Assembly: GCA_002286715.1 (NCBI GenBank)
Contig: NSJX01000002.1
Coordinates: 544,396-608,395 of the forward strand
DNA from: Dentipellis sp. KUC8613
Lineage: Eukaryota; Basidiomycota; Agaricomycetes; Russulales; Hericiaceae
Reading direction: 5' to 3'
DNA length: 64,000 nt
A program made the translations under genes and the position numbers. The notes below the pieces were generated by a model. The model had not been told where the DNA came from and did not search any database. It saw only the letters and a list, made by a program, of their open reading frames with translations. This document shows positions 26,407-38,607 of the stretch, in pieces. Every line of letters starts with the position of its first letter. Position 1 is the first letter of the stretch.

Positions 26407-27432
26407 GCTCCAAACTCCGTGCGTTACTCCTCCCGTTCTACGACGGGCCCCTGCGCGCGCGCGCGGCGCGCGCTGTATCACATCCATTCTTCGCATATCT
26501 GTACCACATTGTCTTGTTTACCCACCACCCACGACCACCCATCACCACAAAAGCCGGCGCGCCGGCAGCTGGATCGAATTAGAGCACTGGGGAGTGCTTG
26601 CTGTATTCTTACATAGGGTCTTTCTTACAATTGTATGCGCTGCATACCGCTCGTTGACGTTGACACGAACAGTCGAATATACTGTGTACCTACTGAGGCT
26701 GGAAGTTCGAAGTCGATCCTGGTGAAGTGCAACGCGTGGATGTGTATCCTTTCGGTCGCCTTGAAGCTGCCCCTCGGGGAGGTCGGCGGCGGCCCCGTTC
26801 CCAATTAGGCCTTCCGGAATCACGTGCTTCATCCCCTTTCACGATGTCCAGGCACGCCAGCGGCTAGAGTCTTGCAGCAGCATCACGGTTTCTGCTGAGC
26901 ACTGCTCTCTTGCCACGCTACTTATTACTCAGGCCTCAGAGCCGGCCACGCACGACGAGAGCCGTAGATGAAGTGATAGCAAGCCCCCACAGTGTAACCA
27001 CTATATACAGGTGTGTCTCTGACGAAATGACAGTGCTCAGCGGCTCGAAGAAACTAGGCACGTCAGGGCCGCACGGCGTACCGCACACTAGTTATCAGAA
27101 GTGGCTGGCCAGGCTCGAGCTCCGGCAACCGTGACGTCCGTCTTAAAAACCAGCAGGAGATAGCTGCCACCATCCACTACTCGTCCTCAGACCAGCCCTG
27201 TTCAAAATTCGCCCGCTGCCACCGACGAGCGTAGCCCGTGACTGGCACTACCCACCTCCTCCGACCCGCGGGCGCCCGGACGTATAAAACCCCCCGCCGT
27301 GATTGCTCGACTCTGTCCCACCCCCGCACACCAACATCAACATCAACACTACGACCTCTCGCTCGAGCTCAAGTTCGAGTTTACGCTCGACGCTTCACGC
27401 CTTATCTCTCTCCTAACGACCTCACGCGTGCA
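26407..27432. other. Intergenic region with promoter of the small membrane protein
   Basis: About 1 kb without a supported gene. It contains a CACGTG palindrome at about 26822 and, near the right end, a TATA box at 27283. Confidence 0.5.
27283..27289 (+). promoter_or_regulatory. TATA box
   Basis: TATAAAA in a GC-rich setting, 150 nt upstream of the start codon of the small membrane protein. Its 5' leader is C/T-rich. Confidence 0.6.
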
Positions 27433-27878
27433 ATGGTGCGTCCCAGTACACCCCATACTCGCAGCCGCCAGATACCGCGTCCTGACCCACCGCATACCCA
27501 CCGCTAGGGCTCCATCGTCTCGCTCGTCGCGTACGGCACCATCGCCGCCGTCGGCGCCACGCTCGCCGTCATCGAGACGATAGCGCTCGTCCTCACCACC
27601 GTGCGTCCCTTCCCCCCTCTCCCTTCCCTCCTCTCTCCTCCCCTTTACTCCTCCTACCTCTCCTTCCCAGCACCCGCTCACCCCGCGCACACCCACAGGT
27701 CCTCATCGCCTGCGCGGACCTCCTCCTCGGCCTCCTCTGCTGCCGCTGCACGGCCGCGCACGGCTCGCTCCGGCGGCGCGGCACGAGTCTGGGGCTCGGC
27801 GTCGCGCGCGAGCGCGCGCGCAGGGGCGGGCCCGTGGACGAGAAGGCGGGGGACCGTGATCGGACGCGTGCGGCGTGA
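27433..27878 (+). CDS. Small cysteine-containing membrane protein, unknown function
   Basis: Predicted 91-aa protein. Exons: 27433-27435, 27508-27600, 27699-27878; the first coding exon is just the ATG. The peptide starts GSIVSLVAYGTIAAVGATLA after Met. This gives one long or two short hydrophobic segments up to LLLGLLCCRC (about residues 42-51), then a basic, polar tail ending RTRAA. CCRC could be palmitoylated or bind metal. Support comes from a TATA box, consensus GTGCGT donors, TAG/CAG acceptors, phase agreement and strong coding-like GC3 bias. I have the impression that similar small proteins exist in other Agaricomycetes, but I assign no function. Confidence 0.65.
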
Positions 27879-28914
27879 TGCTGCTTTCGCGTGCATGGGG
27901 GCGTGGGGGGCGTGGGGGCTCGCTTCGCGTTCGCGGCTGCCGCCCCACTCCACCTCGTCGCGATGATACCCACTGCACCCGCCTCGCGCGGCGAGCCTGC
28001 CCCACCTCGCTTGGGCCAGCGGACCTGAAGGTGATGCCGGGAGGCTGAAGTTTGGAGTTTGGGGTATTAATGCAGATCTCGATGCTGAGTGCTGCCGTTG
28101 GGGTCTGTGCGTTGAACTTGCTATCTATTAGCATGAGCATGTACTACTGTAGGAGCCGACCCGACCCTGGGTCACATTATAATAATTCAATGCACATACA
28201 TATATACCTGACTATGACTATGACTACATCGTCTCAGGTCACCGGTCGCCGCGGCCTGCAAGGCGTAGGTCGAGTTATGTGTTTCGAGTCAAGCACTGAC
28301 TGGGACCGCGAGAAGTCCATGCGCATGCATATGTACTCGGAGGACCGAGGCCATGCAGGGTGAGTCGCGTCTGGGGGATTCCCAGCAAACCCGAGTCCAA
28401 ATCCGGATTCGAGCGTCTAATGCGGGGACCACCTCGGACCCATAACCAGAAAATGCCCACCCAGCACGAAACCAAGTACTCCAGGTCTGCGACACGCAGC
28501 TCACAAGAGAACACAAACTCCAACACTGAAACGACACAGGCGCGACCACGCAAGAGCAGCAAAAAAAAAATCAGCGCATGCCGCCGACAGAATGTGTATA
28601 CGGATAAAAAAGGGATATGATTACAGCAGGGGGGCATTCACGAGCATTACCAAGCCGAGTGGATACTGAGATGACAACTAAAGCGCTACAGTGATAACAG
28701 ATGCGAAGGAGGCAAGAGGCAAGAGGAACGGCGAGCGGCGGCAGACAGAAAGAGAGGAGGGAGGGAGGCGAGGCTTTACAAGAGGGGCAGATACTGGATA
28801 CGGGGTACGGGGACGGATAGCCTGGGGTGCCGGATGGTCGGAGTCGGGGCCGGGTGCGGGCGAATAAATAGGACTGGACGGTGCGTCTAGGAGAGTCCAA
28901 TAAAGATGTCATGG
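27879..28914. other. Convergent intergenic region
   Basis: About 1 kb between the small membrane protein and the histidine kinase 3' end. It contains short repeats (CTATGA units at 28210-28228) and an A9 run at 28560. No gene is supported. Confidence 0.5.
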
Positions 28915-31900
28915 TCATGATATGCCGAGTCGGGAGAACATCTCTGTCAGTGTTTTGAAGGCGACGGGTTTCACGAGACTGGGAAACGCGATATCGCTCA
29001 GTATCGAAGGGAGTAGAACGAAGATGAGGGAGCTCACTATCCGTCGACCCCTGCTTCGAACGCCCGCCTTTTGTCGTCGAGCGACGACATGCCCGTGAGA
29101 GCCAGTATGCGGGTGTGGTCTTCTTCAGAACGCTTCGCCTCGATGTTGCGGATCTTCGCGGTGGCACCGACGCCTGAACAGATCCTCAGTACCCGCGCTC
29201 ATGCCGATCAGTGGTTGTGCTTACCGTCTAGTATAGGCATGGAAAGGTCGAGTAGCACAACACTGAAAACGCGTAAGCAGATGAATACCAGAATCGAAAG
29301 TCGAAGGGGAAGACAACGCACTCGAAGTGGCCTTCGGACTCGAACACATGGACGCCCTCCTGGCCATCCTCTGCATCCCGGAACTCATAGCCCTTGCTCT
29401 GCAACCACCGCACCCTACAACCACGCCACGATCAGCCACCGAGCCATACCCACCCAAAAACAGAATACACGTACAGCAGGCCCCGCAGGACGCTATTATC
29501 CTCCACCACAAGCACACGCACGCGATCGCGGCACTCCAAGCTGCCAACGGACGACTTGAGCAGCGTGCCGCCCGCGCCGACCGCGATCGTCGGGCTCGAC
29601 GCGCTCTGCGTGTGGCTGAGCGAGCGCGTGCGCACGATCGCCGTCGAGCTCGACACCATCTCGTCCTCGTCCTCGTCCGCGCTCGACATGGACGTCCACG
29701 ACGCGACGGGGTGCACCGTGATCGAGCGCGGGCCCATGCGCGGGCGCAGCGCCGGCGCCGCCTGCTGCGTCGTCTCCTCCGAGTTGCGCCGCGTGACCGC
29801 CGCGGGGCCCGGGATGGGCGGCGACTGCGAGTGCACTGCGCGGAGCCGCGAGTGCGGGAAGTGCGGGAAGTCGAGGCTCTGCGGCGGCGAGGCGGAGTTC
29901 GGGTGCAGCGACTGCGCGGAGTTGATGCTGGGCGACGAGTGCCGGCTGATCTTGAGCGCGTGCAGGCAGAGCTTCAGCATCCCGCGCAGGCGCGACGGGC
30001 CTCCTGGTTTGTAGAGCACGCGGCAGAAGCCGCCGATGCGCTCGTAGTCACTTACGACGGTCATGAGCAGCTCGCTGCCGCGGCCGGTCGTGAGGATGAT
30101 GAATGGCCGCCGTGCGTCTCTGCTCTCAATAGCCTGCAAGAGCGGAGTCAGGTCCTCGTTGAGGATGACGACGTGCCCCATCGTGCCCTCGGACGCAATC
30201 TGGAACCCCCACCATGCGGTGAGGTAGTGCGTGATGATCCTACGCAGCAGTTGCACGCCGCGATGCAGGCCGTCGAAGCCAAGCAGGGAGACCGTACGCG
30301 ACTCATCGTACTTGAGCGGGTCCATGACCGACTGCATATGCCCGTCTTCCTCGGCAATGTCAGCGTTGAAGGTGACCTTGATCTCCGTGCCGACATTCTC
30401 AGCACTCCAGACGTCGACCTTGCCTTCGACGCCTTTGGATTGCACGATGCTGTTAACAATTGCGAGTCCAAGGCCTGTACCTGTTTGCATCGGGTTTTCT
30501 TGCGAGAATGGATGAAATAGTTGGTTCTGTCGCAGTGGTTAGATGAACACTCGTCCCAATGTAGGATTAATGCTCGTTACCTTCAAGAAATCCTGGCTGA
30601 TCCCCTGTATAAATAGTGAGCAATCGTAATCAGCGGAAAAACAATTTACCCACCTTTCCTGTGTCAATCACCGACAACTCGATCTTGACTTTGTGAGCAG
30701 GCATATCCGGTGTTCTCGGTAATTGGCGCAGCACGACGTGCACATATCCGTCCTGTTCATCCAGAATCAGCTCTTCCAACTCAGCTGCTGGATGATAGAA
30801 AAACCTCACCGTAGTGAACTTCAGACTATTTCCAAAGATGTTCATAAGCACCCGTCTGATACCTCCTCGCTCGCACTTCACGACCCATCCCTTGCCCTTT
30901 GCCATAAAATGAGACAACATCATGTTCGAGTGAAGGGGATAGCTTACTGGCTCGTGGTCGCCAATTTCGATCACAATCTCGACATGCTTTGCAGCCGAAT
31001 TGTCCTCCTTTGGCGGTGCGTACAGGCTGCCGATTTCAGAATCGTTCAGTGTAGACGTCCGTGCCCGATAGCCGATCCAGCAGCCTTCTACCGCCTCTTC
31101 CACGAGCTGCATCAAGTCGACCCTGTTGCATCGAAGGTCAGAACAAGTACGGTCAACGCGTGATGCAATGAGGCGCTTACTTCGTAGACCCGATGACATT
31201 CTCAACTCCACCGGCTTTAGAGTTCCCACTAAGCTTCGTGAAGTCTAGCACATGGTTGACCGTCTCGACAAGAGAAGTTCCGCATGCCTGCACGGTCTGC
31301 AAGAACGAGAGCTGGCTGTGGTTCAGAGGGGTATCAGACAGCAATTCCGCCGCGGCCAAAATGCCATGCAGCGGTGTCCGTAGCTCGTGAGAGATGCTGT
31401 CATCCAACGGGTCAGGCGGTCGCCCTGTCGTGAAACATTGACGACATACTTGGAGATAAACAAGCTCTTCGCCTTATCTGCCAGTGTCATCCGACGCTTC
31501 AGTACCGCCGACAAGATAATAACACCTGCGTAAACCGACTGACAGTCAGAAGTGCTACAAATATACCGACTAATTCAGCTTACCGATGGCCCGAAGATAA
31601 GACAACTCATGACCCTCGAGCTGGACACGCTATTCAGCATCGACGATTCAAGCAAGCGGATTTAAGGCGACTCACGAAGCGCTGCCCGTGCTCGGACGAA
31701 TTATACGCACATAGCATAGCGAATGGCCGCTTGTCTATATTAAATATCGGTACGCCTGCGGAACGCATGTGAGCCTTTGTGCACAGAGGGCGAAACAAGC
31801 GCCAAACCCCGGACCGACGTACTCAATGCATACTGGATACCCTGTGGGATGAACGGGCGTAACGGCGCGGGGACAACGCCTTCGGAGATGCGGCCGTCAG

Positions 31901-34900
31901 GGTACTTCATGAACGTCTCGTACAGCCTGGCATATTCGTCCGCAGAGAGCATGCGCGTGTTCGTGCCGACAGGCGACTCCGCACTGTGCACGATGACGGA
32001 GACGTTCCCCTCAGCGCTAATTGTCTCGACGACATCGCCGTGCGACACGTCCATGACGATCGCACCCTCGACGTCAAGGGTCTTCTTGACGAGCTTCGCC
32101 GCGCGCTCGTAGACCTTGTCCATCGAGTACCCGCTGCTCAGTTTGCCGCCGTCCTGTTTGCTCGTCTCGGAGTCGATCTCGAGGCACTCGCGAGTGAACT
32201 GTTCCATCTGCAAAGAACGCTCAGTAATTGGGATCGGGCGGAGAAAAAACACATCGGACGCACGGATGTCTGTATTCGGTCGCGCACCCGCAATTGGATC
32301 TAGGGAGCAAGGTGTCAGATAACCTTCATTCCGCACCGTCACAGACAATGTCACCTTGTCTCTCCACAGCTCCATCTCGCGCATTGCAATCGCCTGATCG
32401 AGCATTAACGTGCGCCCGCGCCTATGATCATCACAAGCCCACTCACCGCAAACTCCTTGAGCGTATGCCTATGCCGCGGGCTGAACTCGTTTCGCGGCAC
32501 GTCGTCCATGATCGCCAGCGTACCTACGTTGTACCCATCTTGCGTCCGCAGTGGCGCGGCGGCATAAAATCGAATGCCCAACGCGCCAGCTACGAGCGGC
32601 TGTACGAGCGGTCAATCATAGCACACGTCAGAGAGTTCTGTCGCGTGCACACAGCGGAGGGGGGACACGTGAACTCACGTTCTTGGAGAATCGCCAGTCT
32701 TCTGCCGTATCGAGAATGACCATCGGCTCATCGCCGCTGTCCAACTGACCTTAGGATCCGAGCAGCGTCCGCATGGGGATAGAAGTCGACTCACCGCTGT
32801 AAAATGGCATGCGCGCACATGCTGGCGGGCCTCGGGAACGTATTCATCCCCAGTCCCGCTGCACAAGTTAGCAATAGGTCCCCCGAGGATGTGCACCCCA
32901 CACGCATAGCTCAGAGGTGCACGGAGGAGGATGAAAATGCTCACATTCAGACTTGAACCACCTGCGCGACCGACGGATTAACAAGACTGCAGGGGTCAGG
33001 GTCTGCGCGGCCGCAGCCGGGGACTTACTGCTCGGTGCCGTCGATGAGGCTGATGCCCACCACCTTCGTGTTGAAGACCAGCTTCGTGAGATGCTCGATC
33101 CGGTCGAAGTTGACGTCTGCGCTCGTGTTCCAAATGTTGAACTGATACAGCGCACGCCGGCGCTCGAGTTCGTCAGGCGGGTACGGCGGGGTCAGGTACC
33201 CATACTCCTGGAACATCGACTCCTCCTGAATCGCGCGGCTCGCCTTGAGCGACGCCGCTGCGTCCGACGTCGTGCGCGAGCCGCTATACGGCGTGTCGAA
33301 CGGCTGTGTGTTCGGAAGCGGGGAAGATGTCTGGCGCGTGAGGCATATGCGGCGCGGAACTGCCGGGACCGTTTGCAAGTCCGTCGTCTCCAAATTTGGG
33401 ACACTGTTCTGCATATGGACGGTAGGGTAGTCCGTTCGCGTGATGGGATCGGGGTCCACATTCCTCATGGACGACGTCACGAGAGCCACATCGGCCGAGC
33501 CGAAATAATCGGTGTCCTGCTCTACTTTGTGACCCACAGGAACAGACGCAGAAGGCGGCAGCGCCGAGCTCGAATTCGCCATGTGGGCCGTCAGAAGCGA
33601 CGGAGGCGGGGGCGGGGGCTGCAGAGACGCCAACGGTTCCGGCGACGCGGTTGTCGGTGGCGGGGTGGCGGCAGGACTGGCCTGGATCGGCTGCAGACTG
33701 CTGCGCGAATTGTCCACGTCGACGGTGCCTTCCCAAAAGCTGCCGAGGCGCGTTCTTCGCCCCGGCGAGAGGGGGCCTGTGCTCAGAGGCATCTCTGAGG
33801 GATACGAGCCGGGGATAGCCGCGTTGACGCCGCGCATCGGATCGGTGAGCTCGTGCTCGGGCGAGGGCAGGGCCAAGGGCGCGATATTGACACGTGCTGC
33901 CGCCCAGCGCATCGTCGCGGCGGTGGTCGTCAGCTCGGCGTGCGGCACGGGGGGAAGTGCGTCGAGCGAAAGCGGGGCGGCAGACGCAGATCGGATGTCA
34001 GCAAACGAGCTGCGAAGGCGACCGAGATTGGTGGAGCTCGAGGGAGATGCAGGCCCCCGGCGCGACAGAGACGGCATGCGCGAATGCGAGGGCGAGGGCG
34101 TCGGGCTGCTGATTTGTATGTGCGACACGTCCTGCTGAGACGGGGTTTTGAACAAGGGCCTGGGCGGCTGCGAGCGCGTCTCGGCGGGTGCGGAGTGGGG
34201 TAACATGGGAGGTATCGAAATCGAGCCGTCCGCAGGAGTAGCAGTCTCGAGGTGCAGGGTTTCTGCAGTGTCTCGCGCAGGGGGAGGTATCGAGACATTG
34301 TTCGGATGACTAGGGGGGTCTGATGAATGCGTCAGACAGGATCGCGGTGGATGGGGAGTCCGGTGTGGATCCCAGCGGCCCATCGAGTACGCGACGATGA
34401 AGCTCGCCCAGTCATAGTCGGGAGCTGCCTTCTCGCCGGGCCTCTGCATGAACGACGACGATCGATCGCTCGGTTGTGATGGGTCGAGCGATATAGGGAC
34501 CGAACCTGTCGAATTATGGCCGAACGGCTATGTGAGGACACAGGCAAGGACACAGAGGCCAGGTTGCTCACCAATGTCAGATCTCTTCTGGTGCTCCTCC
34601 CGCAGATTCGTAGCGGAGCGATGTGTCCCCTTCTCGAGGAGCATCTCAGGCTTCTCGGCCGAGTGGGGATGGAGGGCGTCTACGAGGGACTCTCTGCTGA
34701 GGACCCTGCTGCCTCCGGAGGAGTCGGATCTGGGGGATGTGAGCGGGGTGTTGCCCTCGCTCGCGGAGGTAGGCGGGGGGAAGGATGGGAGGAAGAAGGG
34801 CTTCTGCTCGGCAGTAGAAGCCGTGGAAGGCCTGGGCGAACGACGGGTGCCGCGTTTGGCAGGCGTGAGGAGGACATGAGGCATGAAAGCGACCGGGTGT

Positions 34901-35007
34901 TGCTGCGCGGTCAAGGAGAGTGGGATAGAGACATTGTCGATGACAAAATTGGAGGCAGATGATGGGAGTTCGGTCTGGGACGGGGCTGGGGGCTGCTCGC
35001 TTTCCAT
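28915..35007 (-). CDS. Hybrid histidine kinase (GAF, HisKA, HATPase_c, receiver)
   Basis: Phosphorelay sensor kinase, 1630 aa, 21 exons. In coding order: 35007-34572, 34505-33029, 32961-32945, 32858-32795, 32736-32679, 32599-32447, 32393-32355, 32299-32264, 32207-31823, 31755-31676, 31620-31584, 31525-31450, 31396-31181, 31122-30810, 30752-30654, 30604-30581, 30526-29475, 29414-29322, 29262-29225, 29173-29038, 28978-28915. About 600 Ser/Pro-rich residues precede a GAF domain (about 605-735; CAHAILQRGDEPMVILDT, APLRTQDGYNVGTLAIMDD). A second GAF-like region follows. HisKA has His956 in SHELRTPLHG. HATPase_c has Asn1119/1123, DTGKG at 1159 and GTGLGLA at 1186. The receiver has phosphoacceptor Asp1557 in LLDLSMP and Lys1613. 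No transmembrane segment is seen, so it is probably a soluble sensor. It should feed an HPt/Ypd1 relay. Confidence 0.93.
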
Positions 35008-35316
35008 GCGGGACGCGTCGCAGCAAATTTGCGAAGCCGAACTGGTGTGTGTGAGGCTCAAGAAAGAGAATAAGTAGCAATAAAGGCTGCAAGCTGTGAA
35101 GGATTGGCGAAGGGATCAGAACGTAGTAGCGATGAGCATAGGGGCAGAGGCAAGCTAGAGGACGAGGAGGAATGTCCACTGTTGAGCAAGGATGAACGCG
35201 CGCTTCTTTAGCGCCACTCCTTACGGCAACTCCCTCTAAGCCGAGACCATCGTCTCAATTCTTACTTGACTACAACATTTCGCAGCTGCCCTATAGACTA
35301 AAAGTACCCCTCGCAT
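35008..35316. promoter_or_regulatory. Upstream region of the histidine kinase
   Basis: 309 bp between two minus-strand genes, holding the kinase promoter and the dolichol kinase 3' end. No element named. Confidence 0.4.
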
Positions 35317-38300
35317 CTACACGTCGCCGAGCGTCAACAAACTCCACAAATACACCGGTAACGTCAGGTTGTCGTTCTGCACCGACAGACCCTCCAACGC
35401 CGACGCCAGCCCCACAACAACCAAATACCGCAAAACCTAGGAACAGTAAGTCATGTCAGTCCGCCATCGGCGACACAGATCCGCAGGCACGCACCGAAAA
35501 GTCCTCCGCCAGCCCGCAGAGCCGCAGCATCCACGCAAACACAACCACCGACAGCGTAAACGCAGCGCTGCCCTCGACCGTCTTGGACGTCGTCGGAGAC
35601 CACTTGTGCCGCCCGAGCCGCTTTCCCACCACCGACGCCTGTCCTCACGCACATCAGCACGTCTGACGCAACGAAGAAAGAAAAGCACTGACCACAGCAT
35701 CACCCACGCCAACTGCCAAGACACCCGAATATTGAAGGAGCCTCGAGGGTCTGCAATTGCAAATTCGCACAATGAGCCAATGACGTCACCCACGAACGCA
35801 CACACAAGTGCACGCAAAGTCAAACGAAACCCGACAACTCACCCCTCGAACCACAGCGCACCCGCGCACCCCGTCAGGAGATAGAAGTGGCTCAGGATCG
35901 CCGTGCCGCTGTCCTTGTGGTCCAGAAACTCGTTCATGAACAGGTGCACGCTCGCGCCGAACGGGTACAGCGCAAAGTAGCGCACATACTCCGCGAACGT
36001 GAAGAGCGCAAACGCCGCGCTGAACGACAGGTGCGTGAACGCGGGGTCGACCGCGATCCCGGGCAGGAACATCGCGACCGCCTGTGCGTGGAAGAACTTG
36101 CGCCGCGCGTTCAGGCCCAGCGTCGGCACGCGCTTGTCTGCCGCGTCCAGCCACTCGCTCGCGCCCAGCGCCGCGCCCAGGTTGGCGCCGTTCGGGAAGT
36201 TGGGCAGGTGGGGCATGGCGACCGTGGGGAAGTTGATGCCCATCGACGACATCGTCGTGGGTGTCGCCGGCGGGCTGCTTGGTTCGCTGGGTGCAGCCAT
36301 GCCAGGCTCTGCCGGCTGAGGGACGTAACTCTCGCTCAGCCCCGTGGGGTTGCGGAGGCGGAACCGCCGTGATCGCGCCAGTTGCCGATTCCATGCGCCG
36401 ATGCTGATACTGGCGAGCGTGCCCCAGTACACCAGCAACGCCGGCCGAGTCCACTTCTTCTTCCCCTCTAGGAGCCAGTAGATCACCCAGACCCAGGGGT
36501 CTCTGCTGCGAAGACACCAGCGCGTCCACATGCCAATAAGTCCGCCGACGATGAGCAACGCACCCAGATAGAACCCGGCGGCCAGTGCTCTGAGATGTGC
36601 CTGCTTTTCATGCGGGAATCGCAGTCGACGGACGGGGCGCTGAGCGATGTGGCGCGATAGGGCTAGCAACGGCGATAGAAGGAATCCCGTAAGGAGTGAC
36701 CCAGGAATTAACGCGATCTGATATATCAGGAGCGGGGTTGGCAGGCGGAAAGTCTTGATATACGGTGTTGTTATTGGCCAAATCTAAAATGACAGGTTCA
36801 TGTCATGCCGTGAGGACGAGGCAACGGAAAGGCATACCCTGGCGATGGTCAGGTTGATCAGCTCCATATAGAGCACGGTTGCACCGAAAACGACGAGGCC
36901 GAGTTCCCCAAGGGTAAAGCCTCGATGGGCCAGGCGAATCGCGATATACAGCGAAAACTGGAAGAACGTCGAGCTCGCCGCGATATCGAAATAGGACATT
37001 TCTTTGCGGGCAAGGCATGAGCGGAGGCAGGAACAGCATACAGATTCACTCACGTTGCCAGATCCCGATATTTGCGATCTCGAACGCATATCGCAAGCCG
37101 AGGAGGCAGAGACTAACCGTAAAAGTGAATAGAATGTAGTACCAGGACTTGCGAGCTTCACTTCGGGGGACCGAACCGCGTTCACCCTCTACGACCGCAT
37201 GCCGTCTTCGGTACCGCGCCTCAAACCACCAGGACGCAGAAACGTGCGTCAATAAGATAGTAGCACACATAGTGGCGAGGTGTACGGCATTGCGGCGACC
37301 AAGAATCAGGGCCTCTAGTGGCGTCATTGGGTTTCCGGCATTGGGCAAGGTCAAGGGAGGCTCGATATACCAGTCTGGCGGAATAGGTATCCGGTCGTGC
37401 GGTAGCTTCAGAGAGGAATACAACAACGCGGAGGCGATAAGAGGGCCTAGGGTGAGGCCAGACAAAATCCCATCATCGGATGAAGTTCTGCCGAGACAGA
37501 CAAAACGTCACTTCTAGCCTGGAGCAGTGCCCGAATGTCGCACTGACCTGTAATTTTTAGGCACCGTCATCCAGACGTAGCCAAAACTATCTTTCCTCGA
37601 AAGAGTGGAAAGGGAAGGGTGTGTGCGTTTCAACTCTCGGTGCTCGTAGACACGGGGAGAGGAGGGGCGGTGAGGGGCGGAGGTAGAATTGGAGGCAGAG
37701 GATGAGTAGGGTGATTCTGAGCTGGTGGTTGCAGGAATAGTTGTGGTAGTAAAATGCGTCCAGATGATATAAATTAACGACCCGAGAGTGAGGAGGGAGA
37801 GTTCTGCGGGCAATCTAGATTCAGTCGCCTTCAACTACGGACCACAAGAGAACTGACCTATGGATATCCATATAGTGGATGAATTATGCGGTTCAATGTC
37901 GAATAGTTTGCCAGCCACGAGCCAAAGGGCCGAAAGTAACAGCAAGCCCTCCCCTGCGTACTTAACGTCCATGGAAAACCTGCATATAGTCCGTGTGAAG
38001 GGGATGCGAAAAGAGAAATTCAGTTCCCCCGGTAATACATATCGAATGTCCGCGGGTTGAACCTGTCTATTGCGAAAGAAAGAGGACGGCGACGGGGCTC
38101 GCGGCGAGTACCCCGTGCCGTTCGTGTGACTGTGGTGGGGAGCAGGGGAGCGCGAGCGCGTGAACGAGCGGCGACCGACGAACGTCCTGCTCCTCCGTTT
38201 TGAGTCGTCCGAGTCCAACGAAGACTGGTGAGGGCTGGACGTGCGATTCTTCAAACTCGAGGACCTGGCAGCTCCGTTCGACACCCCGTTCACCGACTCG

Positions 38301-38607
38301 CGGTACGAGCTGCGCCGCTCGTTCACGACAGTGCCGTCGTCATCGCTGTCGTCCTCCTCGGAGCTGGAGCCGGAATTGGGACTGCAAACCATCAAGCGTA
38401 AGCACCTTGCCATCACGGACACTAGACTAACACCGCCCGCGGCATGCATAAGCCTGAGCTGCGGGACTGCGCGTTATATACAAGACAACCCCTCGCCTTG
38501 TCTGTGCAACGGGCCGTATACAATATGCACAAGACCAGTTAACTAACTCACCTCGATGAGCCCGCCTGGTAACTCGTGCTCCAGTCGAGCGAGCGGGAGG
38601 CCTCCAT
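35317..38607 (-). CDS. SEC59: Dolichol kinase (SEC59/DOLK)
   Basis: CTP-dependent kinase that makes dolichyl phosphate in the ER membrane for N-glycosylation, GPI anchors and O-mannosylation; 898 aa in this model. Exons in coding order: 38607-38552, 38381-37858, 37803-37548, 37487-37054, 37001-36838, 36783-35843, 35750-35693, 35638-35495, 35436-35317. Many hydrophobic segments are visible. The CTP-binding loop GVGDAVASVVGKRLGRHKW (Asp809), followed by SPTTSKTVEGS, is diagnostic. HARRKFFHAQAV-like and FYLLTGCAGALWFEG segments fit the family. The protein is longer than yeast Sec59 because of a Ser/Arg-rich N-terminus. The start is uncertain: ATG at 38607 needs a 170-nt first intron, while ATGs at 38449 or 38413 read straight into exon 2. 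Confidence 0.88.

Noticed and set aside
29327..30520. Plus-strand 397-codon frame antisense to the histidine kinase
   Set aside because: Shadow of the long kinase exon 29475-30526; Arg/His-rich without motifs.
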